A stretch of 64,000 bases of DNA from Nostoc sp. UHCC 0302 (GCF_038096175.1 NZ_CP151099.1:6488001-6552000); one strand, 5' to 3'; counted from the first letter of the stretch, positions 46,966 to 56,490 are shown. Numbers and translations: made by a program. Notes: generated from the sequence alone by a model not told the origin.

Positions 46966-49089
46966 TCACCTTTGCTTCACTGCTTGAACTGCTGCATCGG
47001 CATTCACAAGTCCTCTACCAAAGAAATATTGTTGTTCTTTAACTGAAGAAGATACTCCACCTTGTTTTTGCTGAGAAAGATATAGTTTGGCATCTTCCTC
47101 AGTAATGTTCAGCCCTTGATAACTAGCTGTAGATTTGAGAATATTAACTAATCGTTCTCGGCTAATTTCTCTATTTTCCCCTTTCATTAATGCCACTACC
47201 CCTGCCACTGCTGGCGAAGAAAAGGAAGTACCTTGCACCCACCAATATCTACCTCTCGGATCAACTACAGCAGACCAACGAGATTTGGGATTTGGTATAC
47301 CTTGCCAGAAGGCATCCAGCCAAGTGCCGCCTGTGGTGGGAATTCCACCCAACAATCCCGGTGTATCTAGGTCGCCTCCGGGTGCAACTACGTCTAATCC
47401 TTTGCCGTAATTACTGTAAGGCGCACGATTACCCACAATATTGGTTGCGCCAACTGCAACTACTCCTGTGTATGCAGCCGGGAATGATACCTGACTGGAG
47501 TTTTCGTTGCCAGCAGCAGCGACAATTACGAGTTTAGGATTCGCTTTGAGAACATCAGCGATCGCTTCTTCTTCTCCCTGGGTTGGTAGGGTAGAACCTA
47601 AGCTGAGATTAATGATATCAGCACCGCGATCGGCTGCATAGCCAATGGCTTCTATGTAAGCTGAAGGAACATAACTCCCATTCAACCCGAATATTCGCAC
47701 AGGTAAAATTTTAGCATTGGGAGCTACACCTACTATTCCTTGACTATCTTTAGGTTTAGCCGCAATTGTGCCACTCACATAAGTACCGTGAAATTCTCCA
47801 CCGACTTTATAAGTGCGAAAAACGTAACGCAGAACATCAGCAATTTGTTCAAGAGAGTAATCTGGGTTTTGTTGCTTCACCTCCAGCGCTTCTTGCGGAT
47901 ATTGCTGGATTAATTTGGCGTCAGATAATTGGAAGGTATCCTGAAATTTTGACCCAAGGCTAGCGAGTTCTGTAGGATTGATGCGAGTATCCGCATCACC
48001 GTTGTTGCAAGGGTCGGTGCTATCACCACCAGCAGAAAAATCCCACCCGTGAACTTCCCCTGGACATTTATCAGCAGCTTTCACGGTGTACAAATTATCT
48101 GCCAAATCGGGATGATCCCACTGTATGAGGCTATCTATAACTGCGACGACGACACCTCGTCCCCCATTGCTACGTTTCCAGGCATCTGTGACGCGGATAT
48201 CTGTGCGAGAAACAGCAGATTTTGTGGCTGCACTTGGCTGTTGTAAGCAGGTTTGCAGTGATTCCCAGTCTGATATTGATTGTTGCAGACATTGTTTTAA
48301 GGGTAAGCTGTCGAGATGCCATGCTAATCCCAGTAAATTTGTTTTCGGAGAAATACTTCTGCGGGATTGATTACTAGCAAAACTCTTACCCAGTCCCCCA
48401 TCCCTAGTCCCCAGTCGCCAGTCCCCAGTCTCAGTAATCGATTGGATGAAGTTGGGTGCAGCGGAACTCACACCTTTGACACTGTTTAGCTGGTTGGCAA
48501 TACTGAGAACTTTTGCAGCATCAGTAGATGTAGATTTGACGAGATAGCGATCGCGATTAAAACGCAAGGGACGCACGACTGCTAAATTGTTTTGCTGTAA
48601 GATAGTCTGTCTCTGACTTTCAGAGATTTTTGGCTCAAAGCTGACAATAATTTCATTGGGTATAACAATGATTTCTTGGCGTTGGCTGCGACTCAACACT
48701 GGTAAGGTTGTTTGCACATAGGGTTGCTGTTGAATACGTTGCTGCAAAGCTTCCCCAGTTCCTTTTGGCAGACTCACCAGTGCATAGTTCTCACCGAGAG
48801 GACTGACTTTCGGCGGATTAGTGCCGCGAATGCCACCCTGTAAAGCTTGTTGGAGTTGCAGGTAAAGAGGTTGACCGCCAAGACGACGGGTAGCCACCTT
48901 TTTAAAAGCAACTGCGATCGCATCCTGCCGTTGATTTAAAGGAATGCGTTGTCCTTTATAAAGGTAAAATAAATTACCATTTTCTTGAGTTTGAGCGATA
49001 GCTGTAACCTGTGGTGGGATGGAAAACAGACCCAAGCTAGACCAAACAAAACCAGTGAGTAAGATCCCAGATGTAATGCTGCGTTTCAT
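46966..49089 (-). CDS. Subtilisin-like serine protease (S8), exported
   Basis: 707 residues. Signal peptide (TSGILLTGFVWSSLGLFSIPPQVTAIAQ), N-terminal propeptide-like region to about 290, then the S8 domain. The catalytic Asp lies in VVVAVIDSLIQWDHPDL (about 316), His in EFHGTYVSGTIAA (about 431) and Ser in GTSFSSPAVAGVVALM (about 620); oxyanion Asn in AAAGNENSS. The triad is complete. The prodomain contains an in-frame low-complexity insertion (TGDWRLGTRDGGLGK) that matches a non-coding cyanobacterial heptamer repeat. The shared regulatory motif lies upstream at 49111. Confidence 0.92.
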   Translation of the reverse strand: MKRSITSGILLTGFVWSSLGLFSIPPQVTAIAQTQENGNLFYLYKGQRIPLNQRQDAIAVAFKKVATRRLGGQPLYLQLQQALQGGIRGTNPPKVSPLGENYALVSLPKGTGEALQQRIQQQPYVQTTLPVLSRSQRQEIIVIPNEIIVSFEPKISESQRQTILQQNNLAVVRPLRFNRDRYLVKSTSTDAAKVLSIANQLNSVKGVSSAAPNFIQSITETGDWRLGTRDGGLGKSFASNQSRRSISPKTNLLGLAWHLDSLPLKQCLQQSISDWESLQTCLQQPSAATKSAVSRTDIRVTDAWKRSNGGRGVVVAVIDSLIQWDHPDLADNLYTVKAADKCPGEVHGWDFSAGGDSTDPCNNGDADTRINPTELASLGSKFQDTFQLSDAKLIQQYPQEALEVKQQNPDYSLEQIADVLRYVFRTYKVGGEFHGTYVSGTIAAKPKDSQGIVGVAPNAKILPVRIFGLNGSYVPSAYIEAIGYAADRGADIINLSLGSTLPTQGEEEAIADVLKANPKLVIVAAAGNENSSQVSFPAAYTGVVAVGATNIVGNRAPYSNYGKGLDVVAPGGDLDTPGLLGGIPTTGGTWLDAFWQGIPNPKSRWSAVVDPRGRYWWVQGTSFSSPAVAGVVALMKGENREISRERLVNILKSTASYQGLNITEEDAKLYLSQQKQGGVSSSVKEQQYFFGRGLVNADAAVQAVKQR
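48388..48432. repeat. Heptamer GGGGACT tract inside the subtilase gene
   Basis: On the minus strand, repeated GGGGACTGG / GGGGGACT words encode TETGDWRLGTRDGGLGK in frame. Same type as the intergenic tract at 26628. Confidence 0.75.
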
Positions 49090-49110
49090 AAGTGTTAGTA
49101 AATTTACGAA

Positions 49111-49144
49111 TATATATCTCCTATCGGTGGAAGGATATGCAAAA
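49111..49144 (-). promoter_or_regulatory. Shared two-block motif upstream of the subtilase gene
   Basis: Sense reading: TTTTGCATATCCT, 11 nt, GAGATATATA, ending 21 bp before the ATG. Matches 38877, 45457 and 56491. Confidence 0.5.
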
Positions 49145-49169
49145 TTCAGTTTTTTGATAAGTCACCATC

Positions 49170-49250
49170 TTTGTAGAGACGGCGATTTATCGCGTCTCCC
49201 ATCTAAGATTTATCGCGTCTCCCATCTAAGATTTATCGCGTCTCTACAAA
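49170..49250. repeat. Nested repeat: TTGTAGAGAC arms with 23-bp GATTTATCGCGTCTCCCATCTAA units
   Basis: Two full 23-bp units (49184-49206, 49207-49229) and a third partial one lie between inverted GTAGAGACG and CGTCTCTAC ends. The element family is that of 11860 and 31885, here internally expanded. Confidence 0.75.
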
Positions 49251-49273
49251 GAGACCGATTGGATTGTTCACGA

Positions 49274-49446
49274 TTACCCAATCAAGGTAAATGCAGCCCA
49301 ATTTAAGGGTTCGGGATATTTTAGCATTGTTGTGTTTGCTTGCGGCATTCGTTGTGCAACTGTGCTTTCTGTAGTGGTATAGCCTATGAGTGCTTCGGTG
49401 TTAAAAAGACGCGCGATCGCTTTTTCAAGACTATGCTTATACGAGG
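49274..49446 (-). pseudogene. Decayed CHAT-domain gene with internal deletion
   Basis: Read on the minus strand this frame gives SLEKAIARLFNTEALIG, TTTESTVAQRMPQA and then NTTMLKYPEPLNWAAFTLIG followed by TAA. The first block matches the region before the catalytic His of the neighbouring CHAT proteins (EAIAISKLLKTQPLIG...AAVMQRLPKA). The last matches their extreme C-terminus (MLNTMKKYPNPAYWAAFTLIG). The roughly 150 residues between, including both catalytic residues, are missing, joined near 49335. It is trapped between the response regulator and the subtilase and has no start. Confidence 0.8.
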
Positions 49447-49463
49447 ACACAGAGAAAATAAAT

Positions 49464-50153
49464 TTAGTCGATTAAACCAGCTTCTCTAGCTCGAATTTGA
49501 GTTATTATTCGGAGATTTTTCCCTTGATTTTTTAATTCTTCGCCATCAATACCCAAAGCGTTTTGTAATTTATCCCAGTAGTGACGCACCATGCGTTCAG
49601 ATACACTGATACGTTGAGCGATCGCTTTATCTTGTAATCCTTCTTGAAAGGCTAGAGTTAGAAGATTATGCCACTCTGGTTTTAATTCTAATTCCGCGTA
49701 AATTTCTTTAATCTCTTTTGTATGAGTTAATCCCTGTAATGCCCAATCAACTCTAGCTAGCATTTCCTTAGTCGAAAGAGTTTTATCAGCGACTGTAAAA
49801 CCTCCTGTATGGGCATCAATCTCAGGAATAATCCGCACCACTGACTTAATATGAGCGCTATGAACAATAATATTCAGATTAGGATAATTCTCCATTAAAT
49901 TTCTGAGGAGTTGTATACCCGCATTAGTTGATGCCATTACTCCAGGTTTTTCTGGTATGTAAATATCAATAACAACGAGATCCGGTTGGGAAATAGTTAA
50001 TTGATGAAGAGCATTTTCGGCAGTTTGAGCAGTGAGAATTGTAGCGTTTGGGTACTGAGAATGTAGCACCTCGATTGTTCCACCTAGACATATCTCGTGA
50101 CAATCTATTAAAAAGATTTGAACTGATGTCTCTTTTGGTAAAGCTTGGTTCAT
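49464..50153 (-). CDS. NarL/LuxR-type response regulator
   Basis: 229 residues. Receiver domain (about 10-140): FLIDCHE acidic pocket, phospho-acceptor Asp in DLVVIDIYIPE, HSAH and VADKTLS (Lys). The LuxR-type HTH (about 165-215) reads LLTLAFQEGLQDKAIAQRISVSERMVRHYWDKLQNALG. The HTH is variant (RMVRHYWDKL for the usual TVKNHVSNIL). It should be a phospho-regulated transcription factor; no cognate histidine kinase is in the window. It is directly upstream of the CHAT remnant and downstream of the DUF928-like/CHAT-CHASE2 pair. Confidence 0.88.
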   Translation of the reverse strand: MNQALPKETSVQIFLIDCHEICLGGTIEVLHSQYPNATILTAQTAENALHQLTISQPDLVVIDIYIPEKPGVMASTNAGIQLLRNLMENYPNLNIIVHSAHIKSVVRIIPEIDAHTGGFTVADKTLSTKEMLARVDWALQGLTHTKEIKEIYAELELKPEWHNLLTLAFQEGLQDKAIAQRISVSERMVRHYWDKLQNALGIDGEELKNQGKNLRIITQIRAREAGLID

Positions 50154-50429
50154 TTTTGCTAACTCTCATTTCAATACTTTTTAAAATTAGTGTCAGTTTA
50201 GGCAGTTATAATTACTTGTAATTCATATTTGTCACTGCTTTATTTCCACTCCCTAAAGAACACTCTCTTATGAATTTCGTACGCTATTATGAATGACAAA
50301 GTGCAAGGAGAACATAGAGAATAATTAATAACTCTAGACTTAGCACTTTCAAGACAAGAGACAGTGATGCTTATCAAAGCAACTTTTAACTGTTTAGTTA
50401 TTTTTGCGGTGCTGTACTGAAGCGATACC

Positions 50430-51125
50430 TTAATGAGTTGTGGAGTTATCGCTCTGTAGTGATTGTGTACTGCACAGCTTATTAGAAATCTCTTGGCGAA
50501 TTTGATTTAACTCAGGTTTTGGTACAGAGTAAATTTGTTGCAAGACATCTGACCATAATTGATTTTTGGCAAAGTAATTAGCTTTGGCAAGGGCGATCGC
50601 TTCGGTATGTTCTCCTTTGGCTTTAAGTTGATTTTCTAGAGTCTGCAATTCTGCACTAATGCGATCGCGTTGTTGCGCCTCCATCACCTGAAACGGAATG
50701 AACATAGATGAGTTGACTACCCATGCATAAACTTGTCCTGGTTGCAGTAGTTGACCTGTATAAGTTATGTTCTGAGTTTCTGTTGTCACCGCTTGGCTCC
50801 AAATATCTTTATTGCTACCTTGAGTACGTAGTGCTATTTTTTGCACCCGACCTTGCCAAAGAAATAAGGGGCGATCGCTCCAGACAATTCTGGTTTTATT
50901 GGGTTTGTCTGGAGAAATCATGCAAATATCACCACGAGAACCACCTTTGCGCGGTTCTACAGGAGGTTTTTTAGTATTAAATAGAACTTCTGCAATACTT
51001 GCCCAAGAAAATCTTTGTTGTGTTGGAGTTTTTTTAGTGTTAACTGCTTGATTAGCTAAGACAGCCGAAGTACTGATAGTTAGGGCTGATAAAATTGAAG
51101 TAGAGAGTATAAATTTATTCATCAA
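50430..51125 (-). CDS. Exported DUF928-like protein
   Basis: 231 residues with signal peptide (MNKFILSTSILSALTISTSAVLANQ). It then reads EPRKGGSRGDICMISPDKPNKTRIVWSDRPLFLWQGRVQKIALR, a beta-rich middle (TQNITYTGQLLQPGQVYAWVV) and a helical end. The GGSRG-C and W..RP..LW pattern is how I recognise DUF928, a periplasmic cyanobacterial family often encoded next to CHASE2 proteins. Its first 11 bp overlap the end of the CHAT-CHASE2 gene, so the two are almost certainly translated together. Function unknown. Confidence 0.65.
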   Translation of the reverse strand: MMNKFILSTSILSALTISTSAVLANQAVNTKKTPTQQRFSWASIAEVLFNTKKPPVEPRKGGSRGDICMISPDKPNKTRIVWSDRPLFLWQGRVQKIALRTQGSNKDIWSQAVTTETQNITYTGQLLQPGQVYAWVVNSSMFIPFQVMEAQQRDRISAELQTLENQLKAKGEHTEAIALAKANYFAKNQLWSDVLQQIYSVPKPELNQIRQEISNKLCSTQSLQSDNSTTH

Positions 51126-53556
51126 TTTTTCTTCTCAGAACAGTAAGTAGAACATAAAACCATAATGTTATGGATGGTAAAAACCAAGGTAAAAGTACTG
51201 CACTTGCTGAAATATAAACTTGTAAACTAAGCAGTCCATAAATCCCTGTGATGAGTATTGGTAGTACCAGTAACTGCCAGCGTTTGTACTTGTTTATATG
51301 TATCCATAAATACAAATTTTTTCCTAAAAATATTGCTACACCAATCACCCATAAGTCGGGAATCGGTATAACTAATCTCTGTGTTAAGAAGTGATGGATT
51401 ATGTAAGCATGATATTCACCGCCTGTAAAAACTGTGCTGTTATTAGCTGGTTGCTCTTGAGAGCGCCAGTATTTAATACCAAGTGGTGACTCCGAATCTC
51501 GGAAATTATCATCACCTTCTTTGACAATTCCAGCTTCGTAATATCCTCCGGGTGCAATAATCACAATTTGCTGCTGTAAATTTACAGCAGCAGCTTGATT
51601 TTCTAGTAGTTGCCAAGCGGGGATGGAATGGTATACCTGATGAGGAGGAATGGAAAAGTCAATGATGGGATGCAACCAAGTTTGCTGGATTTGATAACTC
51701 AAGACTGTAATTAATTGCAGATGCGTTCGCTTTGATGTCAAGATGGTTTGAGCATCTTTGTGACTATGGTTAAAAAAATCACTAATCTGTTGAAATAAGT
51801 CAGTTTTGCTGTCTAATCTTGGCTGTGGCGCGTTAGGGATTTGCTGCAATTGATGCGTTAGAGCTAATAAACCAGCAAAATGCCAAGGCTGAGATTGAAA
51901 ATTATCATGGGGTAACAGTTCCATATACCAAGGATAATTATCAATTTCGCCTTCTAAACTCCAATGCAGACTAGCAATTTCAGGTAGCACTCTTAACCAG
52001 ACATTATCGTTGTAAGTTCCTGCAAATACGAACCATGTGGGATTGGACAAAGAGGCTATAGCAGTTTGAATAGATTTAGCAAGGATGCGATCGCTTTGTG
52101 GTTGAGGTCGATCCATTAGATAATCAATACCAATTACTCTAGCGTTGTCAGCTTTGAGCCGATTAACTAAACTTCCTAGATACTTGCGATCCATTGGTTT
52201 AGGGTTAGAGATATTTGCTTTTCTAATCGACTCTTCATCGATTTGCACCAAGAGGACTGGTGGCGGATTTGTCGCAGGTGCAACTTGTCTTGTAATTTGA
52301 CGATAGATAGCTTGTGTTAATATACGTCGCTGTAATAAAAAGCTCTGTACTGGTAGTAATAAACTAATTACTAATAAAGCTGAAACTGCGATCGCTTCTT
52401 GACGACTGGGTTTAAAACTATTGAGAAATTGCTTAAATCCAAGTGGTTTTAGCCGAAATAATTCTGCTTCTGGATGACGAAATAGAGAGGGAATTAAATA
52501 AGCGCTAGGATAAGTAAGATTCTTTTCTAACTTGAGATATTTCGAGGCTGCTAATAATGATGTGTGAACATCTTCGTATTGAGATAATGCTTGCAAAAAT
52601 CGCAGAAAAAATTCTTCCGCAACGCAATTATGAATTGGTTCTCGCATTACTGCAACTTGACTTATACCCAAGTCAATAAGTTTATTAGCAATACTCAACC
52701 CTTTACAAGAATTAAAAATCGCAACTTGTAATCCTCTTGATTTGGCAATAGTTAATGATTGCTCTATCTCACTAACTAACAAAGCTACCTTCGGAGCGAT
52801 CGCAATTTCTCCTCCGGTTAAATTTGTTTCATTACTGTGACCAGCAAAAAATAAAATATCCCAACCTAAATCTGAGGAGATCGCATTCACAATTTTAGTT
52901 TTTAATTCACTAATACTTTCCCCTGGTTGCCAACCTACAAAAGTAACTTCAGCTAGAGATGTGAGGGAACCTATAGCTTTCTTTTCTGCTTGAAAGTCTA
53001 AACCACTATCATCTCCTAAAATCGCTAGAATCCTGGCTTTACGTAAATCACGACGATTAAAATTAGTTACTGTTTCTCGCCTATTTGTCGGTGTACGAAC
53101 AATGCGAATTTTACGAGCATCTAGAGCAAATTCTATGCCAATTTCCCAGACTTCCCACGGTAATCGCGCTAATTCTAAAGGATTACAACTGAGAAAGACA
53201 TCAATATAGGGCGTTTTTATTGTATTGGTTGCTTGAGCGATCGCTGCACGAATTTCATATAATTCTGCACTGCGTAACCAATGATGAAATTCAGATAAAA
53301 GTTGTGCTTCTGCTTGTACTAATTTCGCGTGCCAATCAACAGGAGGCGTAGTCAAACTGCCAATTTCTTCTACTCTGCCTCGCAGGGCTGTGTTATAAAA
53401 ACGTAAATAAACACGCTGCCATTCTTGGTATAGTGCAGTGAGATTTTCAGGATAGGCAAATGTAACACCAATGTTCTGCCCAGTACCCCAAGATAAATCA
53501 AATAAACATTTTTTATCTAGCTGTTGAACTTTTAGGTAAAAAGCTGAAACATTCAT
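51115..53556 (-). CDS. CHAT-CHASE2 transmembrane sensor protease
   Basis: 813 residues without signal peptide. The N-terminal cytoplasmic CHAT domain has both dyad residues: WDILFFAGHSNE (H240) and VAIFNSCKG (C284). One transmembrane helix (387-408) leads into a periplasmic CHASE2 sensor domain (about 410-715; VLLVQIDEESI, ARVIGIDYLMDRP). Three closing helices (about 725-810: LWVIGVAIFLG, LLVLPILITGIYGLL, WFLPSITLWFYVLL) follow. The usual kinase or cyclase output of CHASE2 proteins is replaced by a protease, placed before the sensor. It overlaps the DUF928-like gene. Confidence 0.88.
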   Translation of the reverse strand: MNVSAFYLKVQQLDKKCLFDLSWGTGQNIGVTFAYPENLTALYQEWQRVYLRFYNTALRGRVEEIGSLTTPPVDWHAKLVQAEAQLLSEFHHWLRSAELYEIRAAIAQATNTIKTPYIDVFLSCNPLELARLPWEVWEIGIEFALDARKIRIVRTPTNRRETVTNFNRRDLRKARILAILGDDSGLDFQAEKKAIGSLTSLAEVTFVGWQPGESISELKTKIVNAISSDLGWDILFFAGHSNETNLTGGEIAIAPKVALLVSEIEQSLTIAKSRGLQVAIFNSCKGLSIANKLIDLGISQVAVMREPIHNCVAEEFFLRFLQALSQYEDVHTSLLAASKYLKLEKNLTYPSAYLIPSLFRHPEAELFRLKPLGFKQFLNSFKPSRQEAIAVSALLVISLLLPVQSFLLQRRILTQAIYRQITRQVAPATNPPPVLLVQIDEESIRKANISNPKPMDRKYLGSLVNRLKADNARVIGIDYLMDRPQPQSDRILAKSIQTAIASLSNPTWFVFAGTYNDNVWLRVLPEIASLHWSLEGEIDNYPWYMELLPHDNFQSQPWHFAGLLALTHQLQQIPNAPQPRLDSKTDLFQQISDFFNHSHKDAQTILTSKRTHLQLITVLSYQIQQTWLHPIIDFSIPPHQVYHSIPAWQLLENQAAAVNLQQQIVIIAPGGYYEAGIVKEGDDNFRDSESPLGIKYWRSQEQPANNSTVFTGGEYHAYIIHHFLTQRLVIPIPDLWVIGVAIFLGKNLYLWIHINKYKRWQLLVLPILITGIYGLLSLQVYISASAVLLPWFLPSITLWFYVLLTVLRRKIDE

Positions 53557-53663
53557 AATAAATATAAAAAATTTATAAAAAATTTATAGATATAAAATTT
53601 CTAGCGATTTTTAGTCATCAGATGCAAGAAACAAAGAAATTACTTCCATAAATATAAATAGCA

Positions 53664-56450
53664 TTACTTAGACTCACCAATTAAAGTAAATGCCGCCCAA
53701 TAAGCTGGATTGGGGTATTTTTTCATAGTATTTAACATAGTGCTTCTTAATACCGCAGCTTTATCAAGATTTCGCGGCCACTGTTGATAAAATTCAGTCA
53801 TGAATTCTGATGTTGGTGAATCTGAAACCGACCATAATGAGACAATCACACTCGGCGCACCAGCAATAATCAAAGAACGAGAAAGTCCAATTACACCATC
53901 ACCAGTGATTTTGCCTCTGCCGGTATCGCAAGCGCTGAGAACAACTAATTCAGCATTAATTTTTAAATCGACAATTTCTTCTGGTTTGAGTAAACCATCA
54001 TCTTGAGGTGAGGGAGCAAAAGCAATCGCATTTGGTATACTCTTATCAGAATCATCTAACAATCCATGCGTTGCCAGATGAATAATCTTGGCAGATGATA
54101 ATTTTTGTTTAAAAGCTGCTTTTGTGGCATCTTTGCCAGTGATAGGTTTAGTCTTAAATAAACCAGCAATTGTTACCGCTTCCTTTTGTGCGCCTGCTAA
54201 TGCTGGAAGTTGCACAGGTGGAATACCCACTTTAGGCATTGTCGGATTGCCTATAACTAATACATCTTTACCTGTCACCCTTTGGCGTTGCTGACGTGTC
54301 AGGTCTAATACTTGAATTGCTGGTGCAGTTAAAATAGTATGTTTTTCAATCAGGTATTTGCCGTCTTTATCTTGCAGTGCCACGAACGGAACTAAAAACA
54401 GCGATTCATGGGGGATAAAGATAACGTGTTCATCTGGGTTTGCCGGGAGAAAAGATGCGATCGGTTCAATTAATACCTGATACAATTTTTCTAAGTTTTG
54501 CTTTTGAATTGGTTTACCTGTAGGTTTGATGTTTATACCCCCGCGACCTCCAACACCTATAGATACACGGCTTCTATTCACAAGGTCTGTTAGTGATATA
54601 TCTAAGGATTTGAGGTCTACTTGCTTAAATGCAATTTCACCAGTTGGTTTGATAACCCAAATATAAAGTTTTGATTGAAGCCATTCTTCTTTTTCTTGAA
54701 CTTTAAATGGCTCATAAATAATTGAATATTCGACTAGGGTAGCATTTTGTGCTTTAGCAATTTGTTTAACTTGCTCAATGGTAGGTGGTTTGATAGTTTG
54801 TGTATTGCCAGGGTTTTCGGATATCTTTGAAGCTAATAACTCTACTAAAGCTCTAGCTCTACCTCGTTCAGCAATTTCTAATGCTGTATTAGTTTTATTT
54901 TGACCAATTAAAGCTTTTTGTAGAAAACGGTAAGTTTGAGCTTGTGTTTCAAAAATAGATATTTTTTGGTCATCAGCTAATTCTCGTGTTCGCAAAGATT
55001 CCAAAACCTCAATAGCAGCAAATAGAGTTTTTTCCGCATCAGCATACTGTCCTTGACTGTTGTAAACTGTCCCAATATTGTTGAGAGTTCTTCCTTCCCC
55101 CTCGGTGTCGCCGATTTGTTTGATAATGGCTAAAGCTTGCTGATAGTACTCTAAGGCTTTGCCATACTGTCCGAGACTGCGGTAAATTTCCCCAATATTA
55201 TTGAGAGCAGTAGCTTTCCCTGCTGTATCACCTATTTGTTTGCGAATGGCTAAGGCTTGCTGATAGTAATCTAAAGCTTTGCCATACTGTCCTTGACTGT
55301 TGTAAACTGCACCAATACTGTTGAGAGCATTCCCTACACCTGCGGTGTCACCGATTTGTTTGGCAATGACTAAGGCTTGCTGATAATACACTAAGGCTGT
55401 GTCATACTGTCTTTGACTGTTGTAAACTGCCCCAATATTGTTGAAAGTTCCCCCTACACCTGCTGCATCACCAATTTGTTTGCGAATGGTTAAGGCTTGC
55501 TGGTAGTACTCTAAGGCTTTGCCATACTGTCCCAGACTGTCGTAAACTAAGCCAATATTGTTGAAAGTTCGCCCTTGACTGGCTGTGTCGCCAATTTGTT
55601 TGGCAATGGCTAAAGCTTGCTGATAGTACTCCAAAGCTTCGCCATACTGTCCTTGATTGTTGTACACTCCACCAATATTATTGAGAGTAATCCCTTCACC
55701 GCTGATGTCTCTGATTTGTTTGCTAATTGCTAAAGCTTGCTGATAGTAATCCAAAGCCTTGCCATACTGTCCCTGATTGTCATAAACCGCACCAATATTG
55801 TTGAGAAATGTGCTTTGACTTGCTTTGTCGTCAATTTGTTTGGCAATGGCTAAAGCTTGCTGATAGTACTCCAAGGCTTTGCTATACTGCCCCTGATTGA
55901 TGTAAACTTCGCCAATGTTGTTGAGAGCTTTTCCTTTACTTGCTGTATCGCTGATTTGTGTGAAAATAGCTAAAGCTTGCTGATAGTACTCCAAGGCTTC
56001 GCCATACTGTCCTTGATTGTTGTACACTGCACCAATATTATTGAGAGTAATCCCTTCACCGCTGATGTCTCTGATTTGTTTGCTAATTGCCAAAGCTTGC
56101 TGATAGTACTCTAAAGCTTTGCTATACTGCCCCAGACTGTTATAAACTGCACCAATATTGTTGAGAGTTATGCTTTCCCCTGCTGTGTCGCCGATTTGTT
56201 TGTGAATGGGTAAAGCTTGCTCAAAGGTCTTTAACGCTTCTTGTAACTCTCCTTGATTTAACTGTTGAACGCCTAATATTGTCAGCCGCCATGCTTCGTC
56301 TCTGCGTTGTTGTGTTGTTTGCGCCTGTGCAGTCAGAGGAGTTTGCACAATTTTCCTTGTCTTTGATTCAGCAACACTCACAGATAAAGACAAGGAAAGC
56401 ACTAAAGTAGCAAGAGAGAGGCATTTAAGACGGTAATCCACGATAAACAA
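53664..56450 (-). CDS. TPR-CHAT protein, exported (928 aa)
   Basis: Signal peptide (CLSLATLVLSLSLSVSVAES), about eleven near-identical 40-residue TPR units (LNNIGAVYNSQGQYGKALEYYQQALAIAKQIGDT type, residues 50-490), then a CHAT domain. The catalytic His lies in KIIHLATHGLLDD (about 790) and Cys in LVVLSACDTGRG (about 838). Same architecture as the 42705-45431 protein, with separately homogenised repeats. It is upstream of the CHAT-CHASE2 gene (107-bp gap). The shared motif lies at 56491 and a 21-bp array at 56801. Confidence 0.93.
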   Translation of the reverse strand: MFIVDYRLKCLSLATLVLSLSLSVSVAESKTRKIVQTPLTAQAQTTQQRRDEAWRLTILGVQQLNQGELQEALKTFEQALPIHKQIGDTAGESITLNNIGAVYNSLGQYSKALEYYQQALAISKQIRDISGEGITLNNIGAVYNNQGQYGEALEYYQQALAIFTQISDTASKGKALNNIGEVYINQGQYSKALEYYQQALAIAKQIDDKASQSTFLNNIGAVYDNQGQYGKALDYYQQALAISKQIRDISGEGITLNNIGGVYNNQGQYGEALEYYQQALAIAKQIGDTASQGRTFNNIGLVYDSLGQYGKALEYYQQALTIRKQIGDAAGVGGTFNNIGAVYNSQRQYDTALVYYQQALVIAKQIGDTAGVGNALNSIGAVYNSQGQYGKALDYYQQALAIRKQIGDTAGKATALNNIGEIYRSLGQYGKALEYYQQALAIIKQIGDTEGEGRTLNNIGTVYNSQGQYADAEKTLFAAIEVLESLRTRELADDQKISIFETQAQTYRFLQKALIGQNKTNTALEIAERGRARALVELLASKISENPGNTQTIKPPTIEQVKQIAKAQNATLVEYSIIYEPFKVQEKEEWLQSKLYIWVIKPTGEIAFKQVDLKSLDISLTDLVNRSRVSIGVGGRGGINIKPTGKPIQKQNLEKLYQVLIEPIASFLPANPDEHVIFIPHESLFLVPFVALQDKDGKYLIEKHTILTAPAIQVLDLTRQQRQRVTGKDVLVIGNPTMPKVGIPPVQLPALAGAQKEAVTIAGLFKTKPITGKDATKAAFKQKLSSAKIIHLATHGLLDDSDKSIPNAIAFAPSPQDDGLLKPEEIVDLKINAELVVLSACDTGRGKITGDGVIGLSRSLIIAGAPSVIVSLWSVSDSPTSEFMTEFYQQWPRNLDKAAVLRSTMLNTMKKYPNPAYWAAFTLIGESK

Positions 56451-56490
56451 TCCTCCAAGTAGGGTGAGAGTAAATTACTTGCTAACTTTC

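Noticed and set aside
36561-56450. Gasdermin cell-death operon
   Set aside because: Proteases of the right clan exist, but no small gasdermin-like pore protein was found beside them.
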